This document shows positions 22,735 through 33,365 of a stretch of 64,000 nucleotides of DNA, piece after piece (within the stretch, counting starts at the first letter, position 1; every line of letters begins with the position of its first letter). The position numbers and the translations under genes are program-made. The stretch covers positions 15,845,102 to 15,909,101 of the forward strand of contig CM029669.1 in assembly GCA_017311315.1 (NCBI GenBank), in the 5' to 3' direction. The DNA comes from Dendrocalamus latiflorus. Taxonomy: Eukaryota; Streptophyta; Magnoliopsida; Poales; Poaceae. A model generated the notes under the pieces. It worked only from the letters and a program-made list of their open reading frames with translations. It had not been told where the DNA came from and ran no database searches.

Positions 22735-23065
22735 ATTTTTGTGTCATATGTTCTGTATTTGTATTTATGTATGTATATGAGAATGTATGAGATATATATA
22801 TGTGTGTGTGTGTATGAATTTGCATCTATGTATATAAGAATGTGTGATATATATGTGAATTTTCATTTATGTACATGAGAATGACTCATATGTTGTGAAT
22901 TTGCATTTATGTATATGAGAATATGTGATATATATGTGAATTTGCATTTATGTGTATGAGAATGAGTTATATATATGTGAATTTGCATTTATGTATATGA
23001 GAATGTGTGGTGTGTGTGTGTGTATATGTGAATTTGCATTTATATATATGAGATGTGTGATGCAC
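22735..23065. repeat. Minisatellite of about 45-60 bp units in CACTA-C
   Basis: The unit contains TGTGAATTTGCATTTATG, TATATGAGAATG and a (TG)n or TATATA tract, repeated about five times with length changes. It falls where CACTA-D has the intron and junction between the DUF4216 part and the coiled-coil exon, so it is probably an intronic expansion. Confidence 0.8.
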
Positions 23066-23079
23066 CTGGGTCACACGAG

Positions 23080-24290
23080 AGCCCTTGGTCTTTATGTTCC
23101 TTAGAAATATGGTTTCTTAGAGGACTCCGAAGCATACCGAAATAGAAAAAGAGCCAAATCTGAGCACGAGGCACAGCTACGAGAGGAGATTAAGGCTTCC
23201 CTTAGAGGGAAGATCATTAATTATGTTAGAGATGAGATATAAAGGTATAGAAAAAATCAGCATGAAGCCCCCGCCGCTCCTGTAATAACCAGCCCCCTAA
23301 CCGTCAGAGTAGCTATACGTCCAACACTACCTCGGAAAGTGACCACAGATTTTCTGTCGATGACATCTTGGTAATAATTATTACCTCTAGAATGCTCGAT
23401 CCATTGCTAGGCTTACTGGAGTAGCTAATTTTGTATCGTTATGTAGGTGGCTACGAAGTGCAAGCTCTAAGTGAGATATGCCTCCATTGCCCTATGTGCT
23501 GCTTGGGGCCAGGCATATCTATCCGAACCCGGAGCCTTGGTGCACGGTGTAACTCTAGAGCTAGGTTTCGCAAAAGTGAATCTAGACGATGCTCATACCA
23601 ATTTCAAGGTCATCCCGCTGCAGATGCCCCCAAATGACGAGGTCGTAACTCTAGGGCAAGCTATTGGAACATTCATCCAGTGGTTCAAGAGAGACATCTA
23701 CTTGGAGGCTCCTGTACCAGTGCCAAATCCACAAGAGCTATCTACATCGGTGCCAAGTCCACTCGGGCTATCTGCACCGGTGCCAAGTTCACAAGAGGTA
23801 TCTACACCGGTGCCAAGTCCAGAGTGGCTATTTGCACCAAAGCTACCTCCACCAGTGCCAAGTCCACGGGACTATCCGCACTGGCGCACCTGAGCTACCT
23901 GCACCGATGCGGTAAAGGCACGATGCATCTACATCTCATGCCTGGTCCACTACCGTGAAGTCGACCTACAGTCGAGGCGGCAAGGCAAACCGAAGAAGAC
24001 CGCTGATGATATCTCCTACTTGTCGTTGGCTCGAAAATTCGTGCTAGGTGAGCCTTTGGTCGTCCTGATAGAGCACCTCCTAACCCTAGGACTGGCTTGC
24101 TAGAGATTGCATACATACTACATGGAACAGGCCAACAAGCCGGAGGGAAAACAGCGCTCGGGTGTCACCATCAAGTTTAGACCGCATCATCTTCAGCACG
24201 ATATTCATGACTGTGTCTTCACGGTGACCTTCGAGGACTTATTCTTTCTCTTCACACTCGATGCCCTCAACACATCACTCATTTGAAGCT
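23080..24290 (+). pseudogene. Coiled-coil and DUF8039 region with proline repeats, decayed (CACTA-C)
   Basis: The segment 23090-23240 aligns with the CACTA-D exon (KYGFLEDSEAYRNRKRAKS then a Glu/Lys/Arg helix). After an intron the frame at 23471 gives AYLSEPGALVHGVTLELGFAKV and PPNDEVVTLGQAIGTFIQWFKRD, the DUF8039-type block. A proline-rich linker follows, then a piece ending TFEDLFFLFTLDALNTS (24225-24285), as in CACTA-D. Stops interrupt it near 23893 and 24100. Confidence 0.7.
23715..23880 (+). repeat. In-frame Pro-Val-Pro-Ser tandem repeat (about 33 bp unit)
   Basis: The unit CCAGTGCCAAGTCCACAAG is repeated about five times and encodes a P-V-P-S-P-x-x-L-S/F-A/T pattern. CACTA-D has only a short proline run here (PVAPPPPPKP), so the array expanded in this copy. 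Confidence 0.75.
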
Positions 24291-24968
24291 GGACATTGTT
24301 AGTGTGTACAATCACGGTCTACATTAATATAATACCGATAAATGTCATATATATATAACTCATTGCTTTTGTGTATATATATATGGTGACTGAATCTAGA
24401 TTGACGAAATCACCGCTTGGTTTCCTTGACTCATGCTTGGTCACCATGGATATCATCAAGGAGAATGCATCTTTCGTCGAGAATTATATGACAAAGGCAT
24501 TGGTGGCTTACCGCAACAAAAAAATTCATACTTATACCCTACAACCAGGGGTAAGTGCTACATTAGTGGCTATATTTGTTGATTTGTACTTTATAAGTAA
24601 CACGAACTTAGGTTTAATGACCATGATGACATACCTGCGTAGGTTCCACTGGATTCTAATTGTCATTATACCAAAATAGAACATGGTAATATACCTTGAT
24701 TCTCTAAAGAGGGCCAAAATTGACTACACAGTTATCCAACAATTAATCGATAGGTAAACAAATTTCCTCCATAGATAACTCTATTGTAGCCTTTCCTTTC
24801 TTCCTAATAACTAAGGCTAACGTTTTGGAATCACGTAGATCATTCACCAAGTACATTGCAGAGGTATGGAATTTGAGGGAGGGATCAACGTCTTGTGATA
24901 CGATCTAGATTTTCTGGTATTCGCTAGTATACATTAATCCTATATAACACTTTGTAGTAATGCCTCTC

Positions 24969-27881
24969 TGTAACATCCTGATTTTCAGAGCCTTTTTGAA
25001 GCTTTTAAAATAAAATTCACCATTTGAATTTTTCTGGAATTAATTAAAGCTTAATTGGAATTTTATTAAATTGAAAGGATTTAATATGATTAAGATAAAC
25101 ATTAACATTTGCCAATGTTATTTTATTTGAGTTCCTTGAGCCTCAAGGAATTTTCTGGAATTTTATTGGATTTTTTCTGGATTTATTTGCTATTTTCTAG
25201 AGCTCAAAAGGATTTATTTGAATTTCTGGAAAAGAAAAAGAAAAGAAAATCCCAAACCGGCCAGTGGGCCGAAAACCCACCAGCCGGCCCAGCCCAGCAG
25301 GCCGCCAGCCCAGCCAGCGCGCGCCCGCTCACGCCACGTGTCGCGCATCGGCGCCCAGTCCGCGCCCGCGCCTCTCGGTTGGATGCCAGCCACGTGTCGC
25401 CCATCCGCCGCAGCCGCTTCGCCCGCGCGCCATCCGTGCCGCCCGCTCGCCCGGAGCCACTGACAGGTGGGGCCCACCTGTCAGGGTCCTCGTTCCCGAC
25501 CGGGACTCTCTTCCCCGTCCCCGTTCCGAACTCTGCCACGCCGCCGCCGTCTCCGCCGCGGACTCTTCGCCGCACCCGACCCGGCCGCCTCAGCGTCCGC
25601 GTATAAAAGCGCCCGACCCCTCGGCTTCTTCACCGTCCCGAGCCGCCGCCTCCGCCGCCGCTCATCGCCGGAGCCGCCGGTGCGTCACCGTCGCCCGTAC
25701 GCCACCGGTCGCTTGGCGTTCGCCGCTCGTCGCCGGAGCTCGCCGCCGAGAGCGCTCGCCGTTTAACGCCGCCGGTGAGTCCCGCCGCCACCTCGGTCGC
25801 CGCTGGCCAGACCCCGCCGCCGTCCCAGACCTCGCCGGCCAGCCGCCGCCGCTACCCGCCCGCGCCTCGCCGCCCGCACCTCGGTCGCGCCCCGCGTCCC
25901 CTCGGCCCTTGCGCCGGCGTGCGTCAGCGCTGGCGTCACCCGCGACCCCTCGCCTTCCTGTAGACCTGGTCCCCGTGCACCGTGCCTCTGCCGGTGGGTC
26001 CCGCAGGTCCACCGTGCACCCGTGAGCCGAGCTGGCCACGTCAGCTGTGCCCCGTCAGCCTTACCCGCACACGTGTTGCCACGTGGTCGCCACGTCAGCC
26101 CTACCCGCCGCGTCAGCAGCCGCCGCCCCCGCACTGTTTCGTGAGCCGGGTTCACCGTAGACCCGTTCTCCCGTGCACCCGGTCCACAGCACAGTGCGAT
26201 TTCTTATTTTTGCCCGATTTTCTTTAGATCCAATTTTCCAAGAGCCCGTTCTCCCTCGTCCTAGCTCCGATTGACCCGATTCTTTTTCCTAAATTCATCT
26301 AAAATTGAGCTCTACATTTTGGTTCAGGTTTGAAAGTTTTTGGAGTTTATTTGAATTTTATTTGTTTTCTTTTTGTCTTTTCGTTGCGTTTTCTCTCTCG
26401 TTAGATCACGCGTTCAAGGGAACGGAAGTTGGATTTGAAGACCAAGAGACCTCAACTGAGCAAGGCCAAGGCAAGTCGTGTCCTTTGATCATGTTGAACC
26501 CAGTTTTCAAATCTATTATGTATTACTTTGTTTTAAATTATCATGCATCGCTATTTTATTATCAACCCTTGTATTGGTAGTTAATGACCTAATTGATTAC
26601 TTCCCTCCTTGATATTTGGAATACCTTGATGCCATTGTCACCTTAGGTTGGGAATTTAATTAGTGATGCTATGTTATTTGTCACATTGGGTTGGTACGAT
26701 TAGAATGCTTAGCCTTGCTTAGTTTGCGAAAGGGTCATTATCACATGTGATTAATTAATTTGACTTAATGAGATATTGAATCGTGGTTGGTACCACTGTT
26801 ATAAAATTTGTGCCGTGACGTTGGTGCGTCATTGGCGGTGGTTATACAAAATTGGTTTTCACTTGGGCGATTGATCGTGCAGTAAAGGGGGTGCGAGAGG
26901 CACATGGGATGTGGATGTTTCGCTTGGGTAATTCTTAAGGACTTAACTTTGTGCGCCATTGATCTGAGCTTTATCGTGCAAACCACATGTCTAGTATGGG
27001 ATAGACCTGGCATAATAATTTGTGAAGTCTCCACTTTGGTTTTACTACTGATGTTGTTGTGGCGCAAGAGGGGGTGAGAGGCGAAACCTTAGCGAGTGGG
27101 ATCGGGTGGAGATGGATCATTGTAAAAGCCTTGTTGTGATTTCCTTAGCGCGAGGCTAATCACATCGTGTGGGTACAGTTGTGCAACCTCTGCAGAGTGT
27201 GAAACTATTCGAATAGCCGTGTCCTCGGTCATGGACAATGCTCGGTGATTTCACACGAGGGGTAGAGTCATTATGAAATCTGGTTGGGTTGAGCTGGGAA
27301 GTGAATGGTCAGTTCACTTGTGGTTATATTCAATTCCTTTGATTATTAATTTAACGTCCTTTGTTAAAGATGCTCTTCAATCTATGTATGATATTTACTT
27401 CAAATTGTCGCTTTCTGCAAAACTAACCTTTCAGCCATCCATTGTTAAGCCTTGCATACTATATTGCATTCATTTGTTACAAACGACTTGCTGAGTACTC
27501 TATGTACTCACGGCTTTATGCCCCTGTTGCTCAGTTGAGGAGGAGGAGTATCACCAGCAGGAGGTTCCAGAAGGAGAGTACTTCGACGACTTCGCGGATT
27601 AGGCTTCGTTCTCCACTCGATAGCCTGTGGGCGTGTCGATTGGCTGCTGCGCTTTCTTTTGGATTTCCGCTGCTAGTTTTTGTTAAGCCCTTCGGGCTAG
27701 TCTATTGTAAGCTTGACCATAAGGTCGTACTCTGATGATTATTAATAATATTTGAGTCTTTTTTTAGTAAATCATGATATGTTCGATATTTCATCTTTGT
27801 TTATACTGTGTGCACTAGCGTGATCCTAGACTAGTGCATAATACACAGGAGAGTCCGGATTTGTATATTCGGGTCTCTACA
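24969..27881 (+). mobile_element. Solo LTR, copy 2, nested in CACTA-C
   Basis: Same family as 1780-4407: starts TGTAACATCC and ends GGGTCTCTACA. It has a perfect 5-bp target duplication CTCTC (24964-24968 and 27882-27886). It holds the 312-bp block that copy 1 lacks, including a TATA box. The flanks join into sequence matching the CACTA-B protease intron, which confirms insertion after CACTA-C had arrived. Length is 2913 bp. The GC-rich core produces long overlapping frames on both strands without family matches, so none is called as a gene. Confidence 0.92.
25602..25609 (+). promoter_or_regulatory. LTR TATA box
   Basis: TATAAAAG in a very GC-rich context, positioned where an LTR U3/R boundary promoter would be. 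It is absent from solo LTR copy 1 because of the 312-bp deletion. Confidence 0.6.
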
Positions 27882-28044
27882 CTCTCGAACAAACAAATTC
27901 TACTTTTGTAGTGCCACCAGCAGCTGCCGGGCAACACCTGTGGATTCTACGTTTGCCATAACATGCAACTACTCATCGATTCCATGAAGACCAATGATCC
28001 TCAGGTTTGTCAATATTGCAATAATTATTTCATACTTATCAATT

Positions 28045-28092
<48 letters not shown>

Positions 28093-28098
28093 CGCGCA
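28045..28098. repeat. Compound microsatellite (AT)n(GT)n(GC)n
   Basis: Alternating purine-pyrimidine tract of about 54 bp running from AT through TG to CG dinucleotides, inside the protease intron of CACTA-C. Such tracts can adopt Z-DNA; that is known chemistry, not something tested here. Confidence 0.9.
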
Positions 28099-28618
28099 CG
28101 ACATTGATCTTTCTATCAACAGGTTGCGTTCATCGATTTAACTCCGTTGGAATAGGCAACAGCGTGTGTACTTCTTGATCTTTAAAGTCATAAAAGAAGA
28201 TGGAGAGTTGTACAATGTAAAATGAATTTGATTGGGATACAATTGAGCTTAATTGTACATGTGTTTATTTGTTTATAGATGGATAATTTATTTCATTTCA
28301 GTTAATTGATTTGTGAAATAGATGTTCTTGTTTCTGAAATGAATTAATATGAATTAGTTGTATACTGTGTTGATCTGTTTGTTTCAGATGGCATGGCTAG
28401 TATTTTCTGAGGCTACCTAACAAACAGAAATAGATTTAAGAATAAAAAAGAATATCACATACGGTTATTAACTCGTAACCGTCTGTGATAGTGGACTATC
28501 GTAGGCAGTTTTTAGTAGAAACCGTCTGTGATATATGATGTTTCACATATGGATCGTTTGTGATGACATTTTTGGACCGCCTGTGTGACCTTTTCTGTAG
28601 TAGTGACGTTTAATGTTT

Positions 28619-28830
28619 ACCAGCAGGAAGATGAGGAATGGTTTCATTAAGAACACCTCAGGAAGGTCACTCACAGTTGGCCCTCTCTTCTGCAAGAACA
28701 AGTAGATTAAACAAATATTCAACAATGGCATCACAGCTAGGCTACCAAGAAGTCGATGAGGGAGACGAATTGAAGCTTTCCTCGAAGAGGCCATGGCCGA
28801 GGAACTGCCAGGTCCAGTGAAGAGCTGGTG
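28619..28830 (-). pseudogene. DUF962 / Mpo1-like ER membrane protein gene fragment
   Basis: On the minus strand an exon around 28830-28781 reads LHWTWQFLGHGLFE, which fits the conserved (C)WTGQFLGHGLFEKRAP block of plant DUF962 proteins. These are membrane proteins related to yeast Mpo1, a dioxygenase of fatty acid alpha-oxidation. A 91-bp intron (28780-28690) ends in TTGCAG. The next exon (28689-28621) reads KRGPTVSDLPEVFLMKPFLI, matching RAPALLDNL-x-Q-x-FLMAPF, and is followed by GTAAAC. The first donor is damaged: GAG/GAAAGC where GAG/GTAAGC is expected. Upstream exons are not recognisable, and CACTA-C begins in the following intron (28605). Confidence 0.6.
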
Positions 28831-28891
28831 GTGAGCGGGCGAATCCTCATTAACACACATCGCCATCTGTTTAGTTTTAAGATGTACGTAC

Positions 28892-29091
28892 CCTTGGAAG
28901 ATTTTGTACTTGACACTACGAGAGAGAAGGTTGCATTGCATTAATGCAACGACATCGTGCATTCCATGCCTTGTCATTGGCAACGATTGGCTTTCAGATC
29001 GATGAAGGGGGAGGGTGGGTTTCTTCTGGGATGGAATCACGGAGTGTTTGGATGCTGTGCTTGACACTTGGTTAGTCTTCGTGGCTGCCAT
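28892..29091 (-). other. Possible exon upstream of the DUF962 fragment
   Basis: An open stretch starts at an ATG (29091) and runs 200 nt to a donor-like GG/GTACGT. The 60-bp gap to the DUF962-like exon ends in ACCAG, so it could be an intron. Splicing in the ATG frame does not give the DUF962 frame, while another frame does. It may be a degraded or chimeric exon. No family is recognised. Confidence 0.3.
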
Positions 29092-29099
29092 TCAGCCCA

Positions 29100-29819
29100 T
29101 CACCATTTGCAGGCGTATACGATGGAGACGAGTCTAGGCCCTAAACTAATCACGGGATCTACCAAATGTTAGCTAGATTGATAACTAATGTACAGTATAA
29201 GAGTACTTTACCAATCAGGGACAGATCTACAGTAGTTCATGGGTGTTCAGCTGAACACCCAAATTTTTTGGCAAAAAATCTAGTATATATAAGATATAAT
29301 GCATATGTATATATTTAATTGAGCCAAAATAACTAAATTCATAGCAGTCAGCCCAACATCTTGCTCGGCCCGATCGGGCGATCGGCCCACCTGGCCACCC
29401 CGCACCCCGTGTCCCCGTGTCGGCACGATCCCGCAAACCCCGCCCCCGTGGCCCCGTGCGACCTCCCCTCCATTTCCCCTCCGGCCTCCCGTGCCCCCCG
29501 CGGCTCGCCGATTCGGCATTCCCAAATCTGAAATCTCTAACCCTAGCCTCAGCCAGTCAGCCCTCCGGTGTAGATCCGTCCAGCTCCCATCTCCCAAGCT
29601 CCGCGGCCTCCGCCTCCGAGGTTCCAGACTCCAGTCCAGCTCCCGAAGTCTCGAGCTCCGCCCGCCGCCAACCGCGCCTGCGACCCTCCGGCCTCTGCGG
29701 CTCCGCTCCAGTCTCCAGACTCCAGTCTCCAGAGGTGAGCAGTGCTTTTCGGTGTGATTTGGTTGGATTTGTGGTGATTTGAGTGGGTGTTCGTGTCTCC
29801 GTGTGTGATTTTGGGGTAG
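29100..29819. other. GC-rich leader-like region before the GAPDH fragment
   Basis: At 29219-29275 there is a sequence (GGGTGTTCAGCTGAACACCC) that is a perfect palindrome and recurs in grass transposon sequence, to my knowledge. From 29330 the plus strand becomes GC-rich with AACCCTAGCC (29540) and ends in CCAGAG/GTGAGC (29733), as in a 5' UTR exon plus donor. It could be the captured promoter and leader for the GAPDH fragment. Confidence 0.35.
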
Positions 29820-30525
29820 GTTTTGGAAGGATCAGGAGGCTCGTGGTCAAGGTCGCCCTCCAGAGCAAGGATGTCGAGCTCGTCGCCGTTAATGACCCCT
29901 TCATCACCACTGACTACATGGTATACACCTCGATCTGTGGTTTTCACTCGCTGTGATGTGTAGATCTGGTGCCTTGTAGGGCTTTGGGATGGTTTTAGCT
30001 TCGATTTGTATTAGGCTATCAGCCTGCATGCTTAGGGTGTTTTTCGTCCCGATTTGGTAATTTCCTTTCTTAGATCTGAGTGATTGTTGGTTTAGTTGCC
30101 TAATTACGCTATTTAGATGGCAGATATGGCTTGGTAGTTTGTAGATTTAATGGTTTGCTCTATGTTAGGTTTGTTTTTAGGGTGTTGAATTGTATGGCTT
30201 CTCTATGTCATGCTCATAATTCTCTATGTCATGCTCATAATTCGTGTCACTTTTCTGATGTCATCCACCAGGTCATTCATGACAACTTTGGTATTATTGA
30301 GGGTCTGATAACCACTGTTCATGCAATCACTGGTAAGATTTTGTTGATTGTTTGGCAATGCTGTTTCTAAGATTATTTAAAGGTCTAGTCATTATTGTAA
30401 ATTGAAATTGTGGCATACTTCTTTCAACCACCCAGAAGACTGTTGATGGACCCTCAAGCAAGGACTGGAGAGGTGGCAGGGCTGCCAGTTTTAACATCAT
30501 TCCCAACAGCACTGGTGCTGCCAAG
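29820..30525 (+). pseudogene. Cytosolic glyceraldehyde-3-phosphate dehydrogenase (GAPC) fragment
   Basis: GAPC is the glycolytic NAD-dependent GAPDH. Three exons with intact borders are seen. Exon 29820-29920 reads FGRI-RRLVVKVALQSKDVEL then VAVNDPFITTDYM (NAD-binding N-terminus, with G-to-R and A-to-V changes in GRIGRLVARVAL). Exon 30272-30332 reads VIHDNFGIIEGLITTVHAIT. Exon 30436-30525 reads KTVDGPSSKDWRGGRAASFN then IIPNSTGAAK. The exons between the first two, which contain the catalytic SCTTNC motif, are absent, and nothing recognisable follows the third. Introns are retained, so this is not a retrocopy. It is a truncated pseudogene or transposon-captured fragment. Confidence 0.88.
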
Positions 30526-31488
30526 GTATGTCACAAACAATGTTGGTATATGTAGTAAACCACTATTTTTGAACCCATTTCCATTTGTTCTTCACTTCTG
30601 TATTGCTTGGTTTGCACATAGTGAGTATATGTATTTTGATACAAATTTATTCAGGGATGTTTAGTACACCTCGTGATAATACTAAGAACTGAAACCTTTT
30701 CCCTCTATTTTGGATTTGCCCAGATGGGTTTGATGGTTGTAAATTGTAATGCTGTTCATGCTCATTTGAGTCCAATTTCCGTAGATAAAATCATAAAATA
30801 GCATGTACAAAATAAACCGCGGGCACATGATTTTCCAAAAAGAAATATTGAAGGTATAGCTAGTTGGTTTGACCAATATAATTGGCTTGAGTTTGAACAC
30901 ACATTCTAAAATTCCTACGTCCGCTACTGTTACCAATTCATTGAGCTACCTCTCAAAAAATTTCATTGAGGTAAAAAAACAATGGCTAGAACCGAGAAAT
31001 AGACATGATCCTCTTGCTGGTGTCTAAAATTATACCAGGCCACTTTTTGATAAAAGATAATAAGATTTTAAGCTATTAGATCTAAATCTGGTGTACCTCA
31101 TCACAGTCCTCCTATACAACCTCTTCTCTCCTCAACCTCAAACACAAACTGTCGCTGGCTTGTGAGCTGCCACCTTTAGGTCGCCACCGTCGTCGCACTA
31201 CCCGCCGCCGCATCGCCAACCCTACCCCTTAGTCTATAGTCGGGTGCATGGAGAACCAAGATCATGGTATAGTCAATCTCGTCGGAGCTAACGTCGACCA
31301 CCGGAGACACTACTAGGCGCGCATCTTGATGCGAATTGCACACCGAGATATTTGCGCATCTTGACGCGAATTGCACACCGAGAAATTTGAGTGTTACTGG
31401 GGGAGAAATAGCGTTCGGGTGTTTATCAAAGAACTGCGTTAAAATTACGTGCTTTATTGTTGTTTGGAAAAATAATGATTGTAGTATC
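30526..31488. other. No gene recognised
   Basis: AT-rich sequence from the end of the GAPDH fragment. At 31120-31440 a short GC-richer piece has CGCATCTTGACGCGAATTGC (31354-31373) preceded by a near copy (31321-31340), a local tandem duplication of about 33 bp. Confidence 0.4.
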
Positions 31489-33365
31489 AGTTGGAAATAG
31501 ACCCAAGAATCACACACTTGATTCGCCTGTGGACGCACATTACACGGAGAAGACGATGAATAGCAGAAGTTTTTCGACGTGAACTTGAATTGCGTCACTT
31601 TTCTCACTTTCTCTATTATTCACCACTTCAAACAAACTGATTATAAAAATATATAGACACACTGTGATCCGGTTTCATTGGCCATGACTCCACGACCTGC
31701 ACACATCGCACACTACCCAAAAGATTCACTTGCTGAGACCAAGTCCAGACGCCACGACCACTCACACAGGCGCCACAACCACGGCGCTACGACCACTCAC
31801 AACCTTATAACTGCTACAATACTCTTACAAAAATCCGGTCGTTACGACTGCTATAGTAACTTACGACTACGGCCGCTACAACTACCTTGACCATGGCCGC
31901 TACGACTAACTCTTCGACCACGGTTACTTTGACCACAGTCATGACTGTTGTTTCAACCACGCTTTCGATTGCAGCTTCGACCACTTTTTTTACTACAGCT
32001 TCAACCACGCCTTCGACTACAGCTTCGACCACCTCAAACACACTTAACATAAGTAACATGAGTCAAGATTAGTTCCAACAATCTCCCCTAATCTTAACTT
32101 GCTAAACTTCACAAGATGAAGTCCGATATCCTAACACATCTCCAAAGAGTTTTGCCTTTTTCTTGTTGACCATGCCGCTGACGACACAACTGGTCAACGT
32201 CTTTCACATCTTCACCGTCGGTGACACACCTCGCTGATGACTTGACCTCTCCTCAGCTCCAATTGTCTTTCGCTAGTGACACATCTTGATGGCAATGGAG
32301 AGTCTCATCAGAACTTACATACAAGTACTTAGACACACCTATAAGAACTCACACACTCTCACATGCATCATACACTGACTCACCTACATCCATGACCATG
32401 ACACAATTATGCGCATGTATGTAACTCACTTCCTATGCGCACAAACAACCAAATGACACACGTATGCGCACATATGTTACACACCTACGTGCACAAACAA
32501 CTGAATGATACATGCAACACTCCTATTGTGCCATATACACATACGACTTACACACACACTTTGACGATGTCGTCACCGCTTTAGACATCACCGTGTTTAC
32601 GACACCTTACACCATGACGCTGCTGATTGTGGAAGAACGCCATTCGCTGCTGATGTGCACATCAAGTGAGAATTTGGCACACCATGTTGGCCTCGCCATG
32701 GTCGCACCGACATTCACCGCTATGTTTTTGAGTGCATGGTGCTGCAGCTGACTCGTCGCCAGCACCTATGCACCTCCGCCGACACACACCATCATGCCGA
32801 CCAGCGAGTCATCACCAGGCTGCTTCTCCTCGCACCTCGCTCTAATACCAATTGTTCAAAATACACCCAGGAATCATACACTCAATTCGCCCGTGGATGC
32901 ACACTATACGGGGAAGACGATAAATAGTAGAATTTTTCCGATGTGAACTCAACTTGCGTTGCTTTTCTCACTTTCTCTATTATTCACCACTCCAAACAGA
33001 CTGATTACAAAGATATATATATATATATATATATACATTGTGATCCGGTTTCACCGGTCATGACTCCATAACTTGCGCACATTGCGCACTACCCGAAAGA
33101 CCCGCTCACTGAGACCAAGTCCAGATGCCACGACCACTCAGACAAGTACCACGACCACGGCGCTATGATCACTCACAACGTTATGACCACTCATACACTT
33201 ACAACTGCTACAGTACTCATAATGATTGCTACAGTACTCTTATGAAAATCCGGTCGTTACAACTACTATAGTAACTTGCTACGACTATTTCGACTACGGC
33301 CGCTACGGCTGATTCTTCGACTACGGTCACTTTGATCACGATCACGACTGCTGTTTCAACCACAC
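31489..33365 (-). mobile_element. Minus-strand LTR element with a short non-coding interior
   Basis: The 3' LTR (plus-strand left) is at about 31489-32080 and ends TTCCAACA. The 5' LTR (right) is 32853-33365 and truncated. Both share the same sequence, including ACTTTCTCTATTATTCACCA. Between them, read on the minus strand, are a primer binding site (TGGTATTAGAGC, reverse complement at 32839-32850, 2 bp from the LTR) and a polypurine tract TTAGGGGAGAT (reverse complement at about 32081-32090). The interior of about 770 bp has no gag or pol. It is therefore a non-autonomous or deleted element. The right LTR is cut where another LTR fragment begins. Confidence 0.75.
31880..32045. repeat. Degenerate 9-bp tandem repeats in the LTR (TTCGACCAC type)
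   Basis: TTCGACCAC, TTCAACCAC and CTACAGC-like units alternate across this segment. They create a valine/alanine/glutamate-only open frame on the minus strand, which is a product of the repeat and not a gene. The right LTR has a shorter version (33300-33365). Confidence 0.7.

Larger units (their letters stand above)
24380..28010 (+). pseudogene. C48 (Ulp1-like) protease region split by a solo LTR (CACTA-C)
   Basis: Exon blocks: GFLDSCLVTMDIIKENASFV-x-NY and LVAYRNKK (24415-24545, followed by GTAAGTG), then FHWILIVIIPK with a stop at 24677-24679, IYLDSLKRAKIDY and the exon end GATAGGTAAAC (24640-24755). The last exon, CHQQLPGNTCGFYVCHN, is found only after the LTR (27911-27960). The LTR sits in the intron before this exon, as in the uninterrupted counterpart at 14261-14330. 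His, Asp, Gln and Cys blocks are recognisable, but the frame is broken. Confidence 0.75.
18663..28605 (+). mobile_element. CACTA-C: decayed full-length CACTA transposon with nested solo LTR, 9943 bp
   Basis: Left end CACTACTACAAAAAGCC; right end, reverse complemented, CACTACTACAGAAAAGG. The flanking 3 bp are ATG (18660-18662) and ACG (28606-28608), a target duplication with one transition. Without the solo LTR and its duplication the element is about 7.0 kb. The plus-strand gene has the same order as CACTA-D: TNP2, DUF4218, DUF4216, coiled-coil region, DUF8039 and C48 protease. It is riddled with stops and frameshifts, so it is older than CACTA-D or lost constraint earlier. Confidence 0.88.

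Noticed and set aside
31814..32059. Minus-strand frame coding an almost pure Val/Glu/Ala protein
   Set aside because: It is the translation of TTCGACCAC-type tandem repeats inside an LTR.
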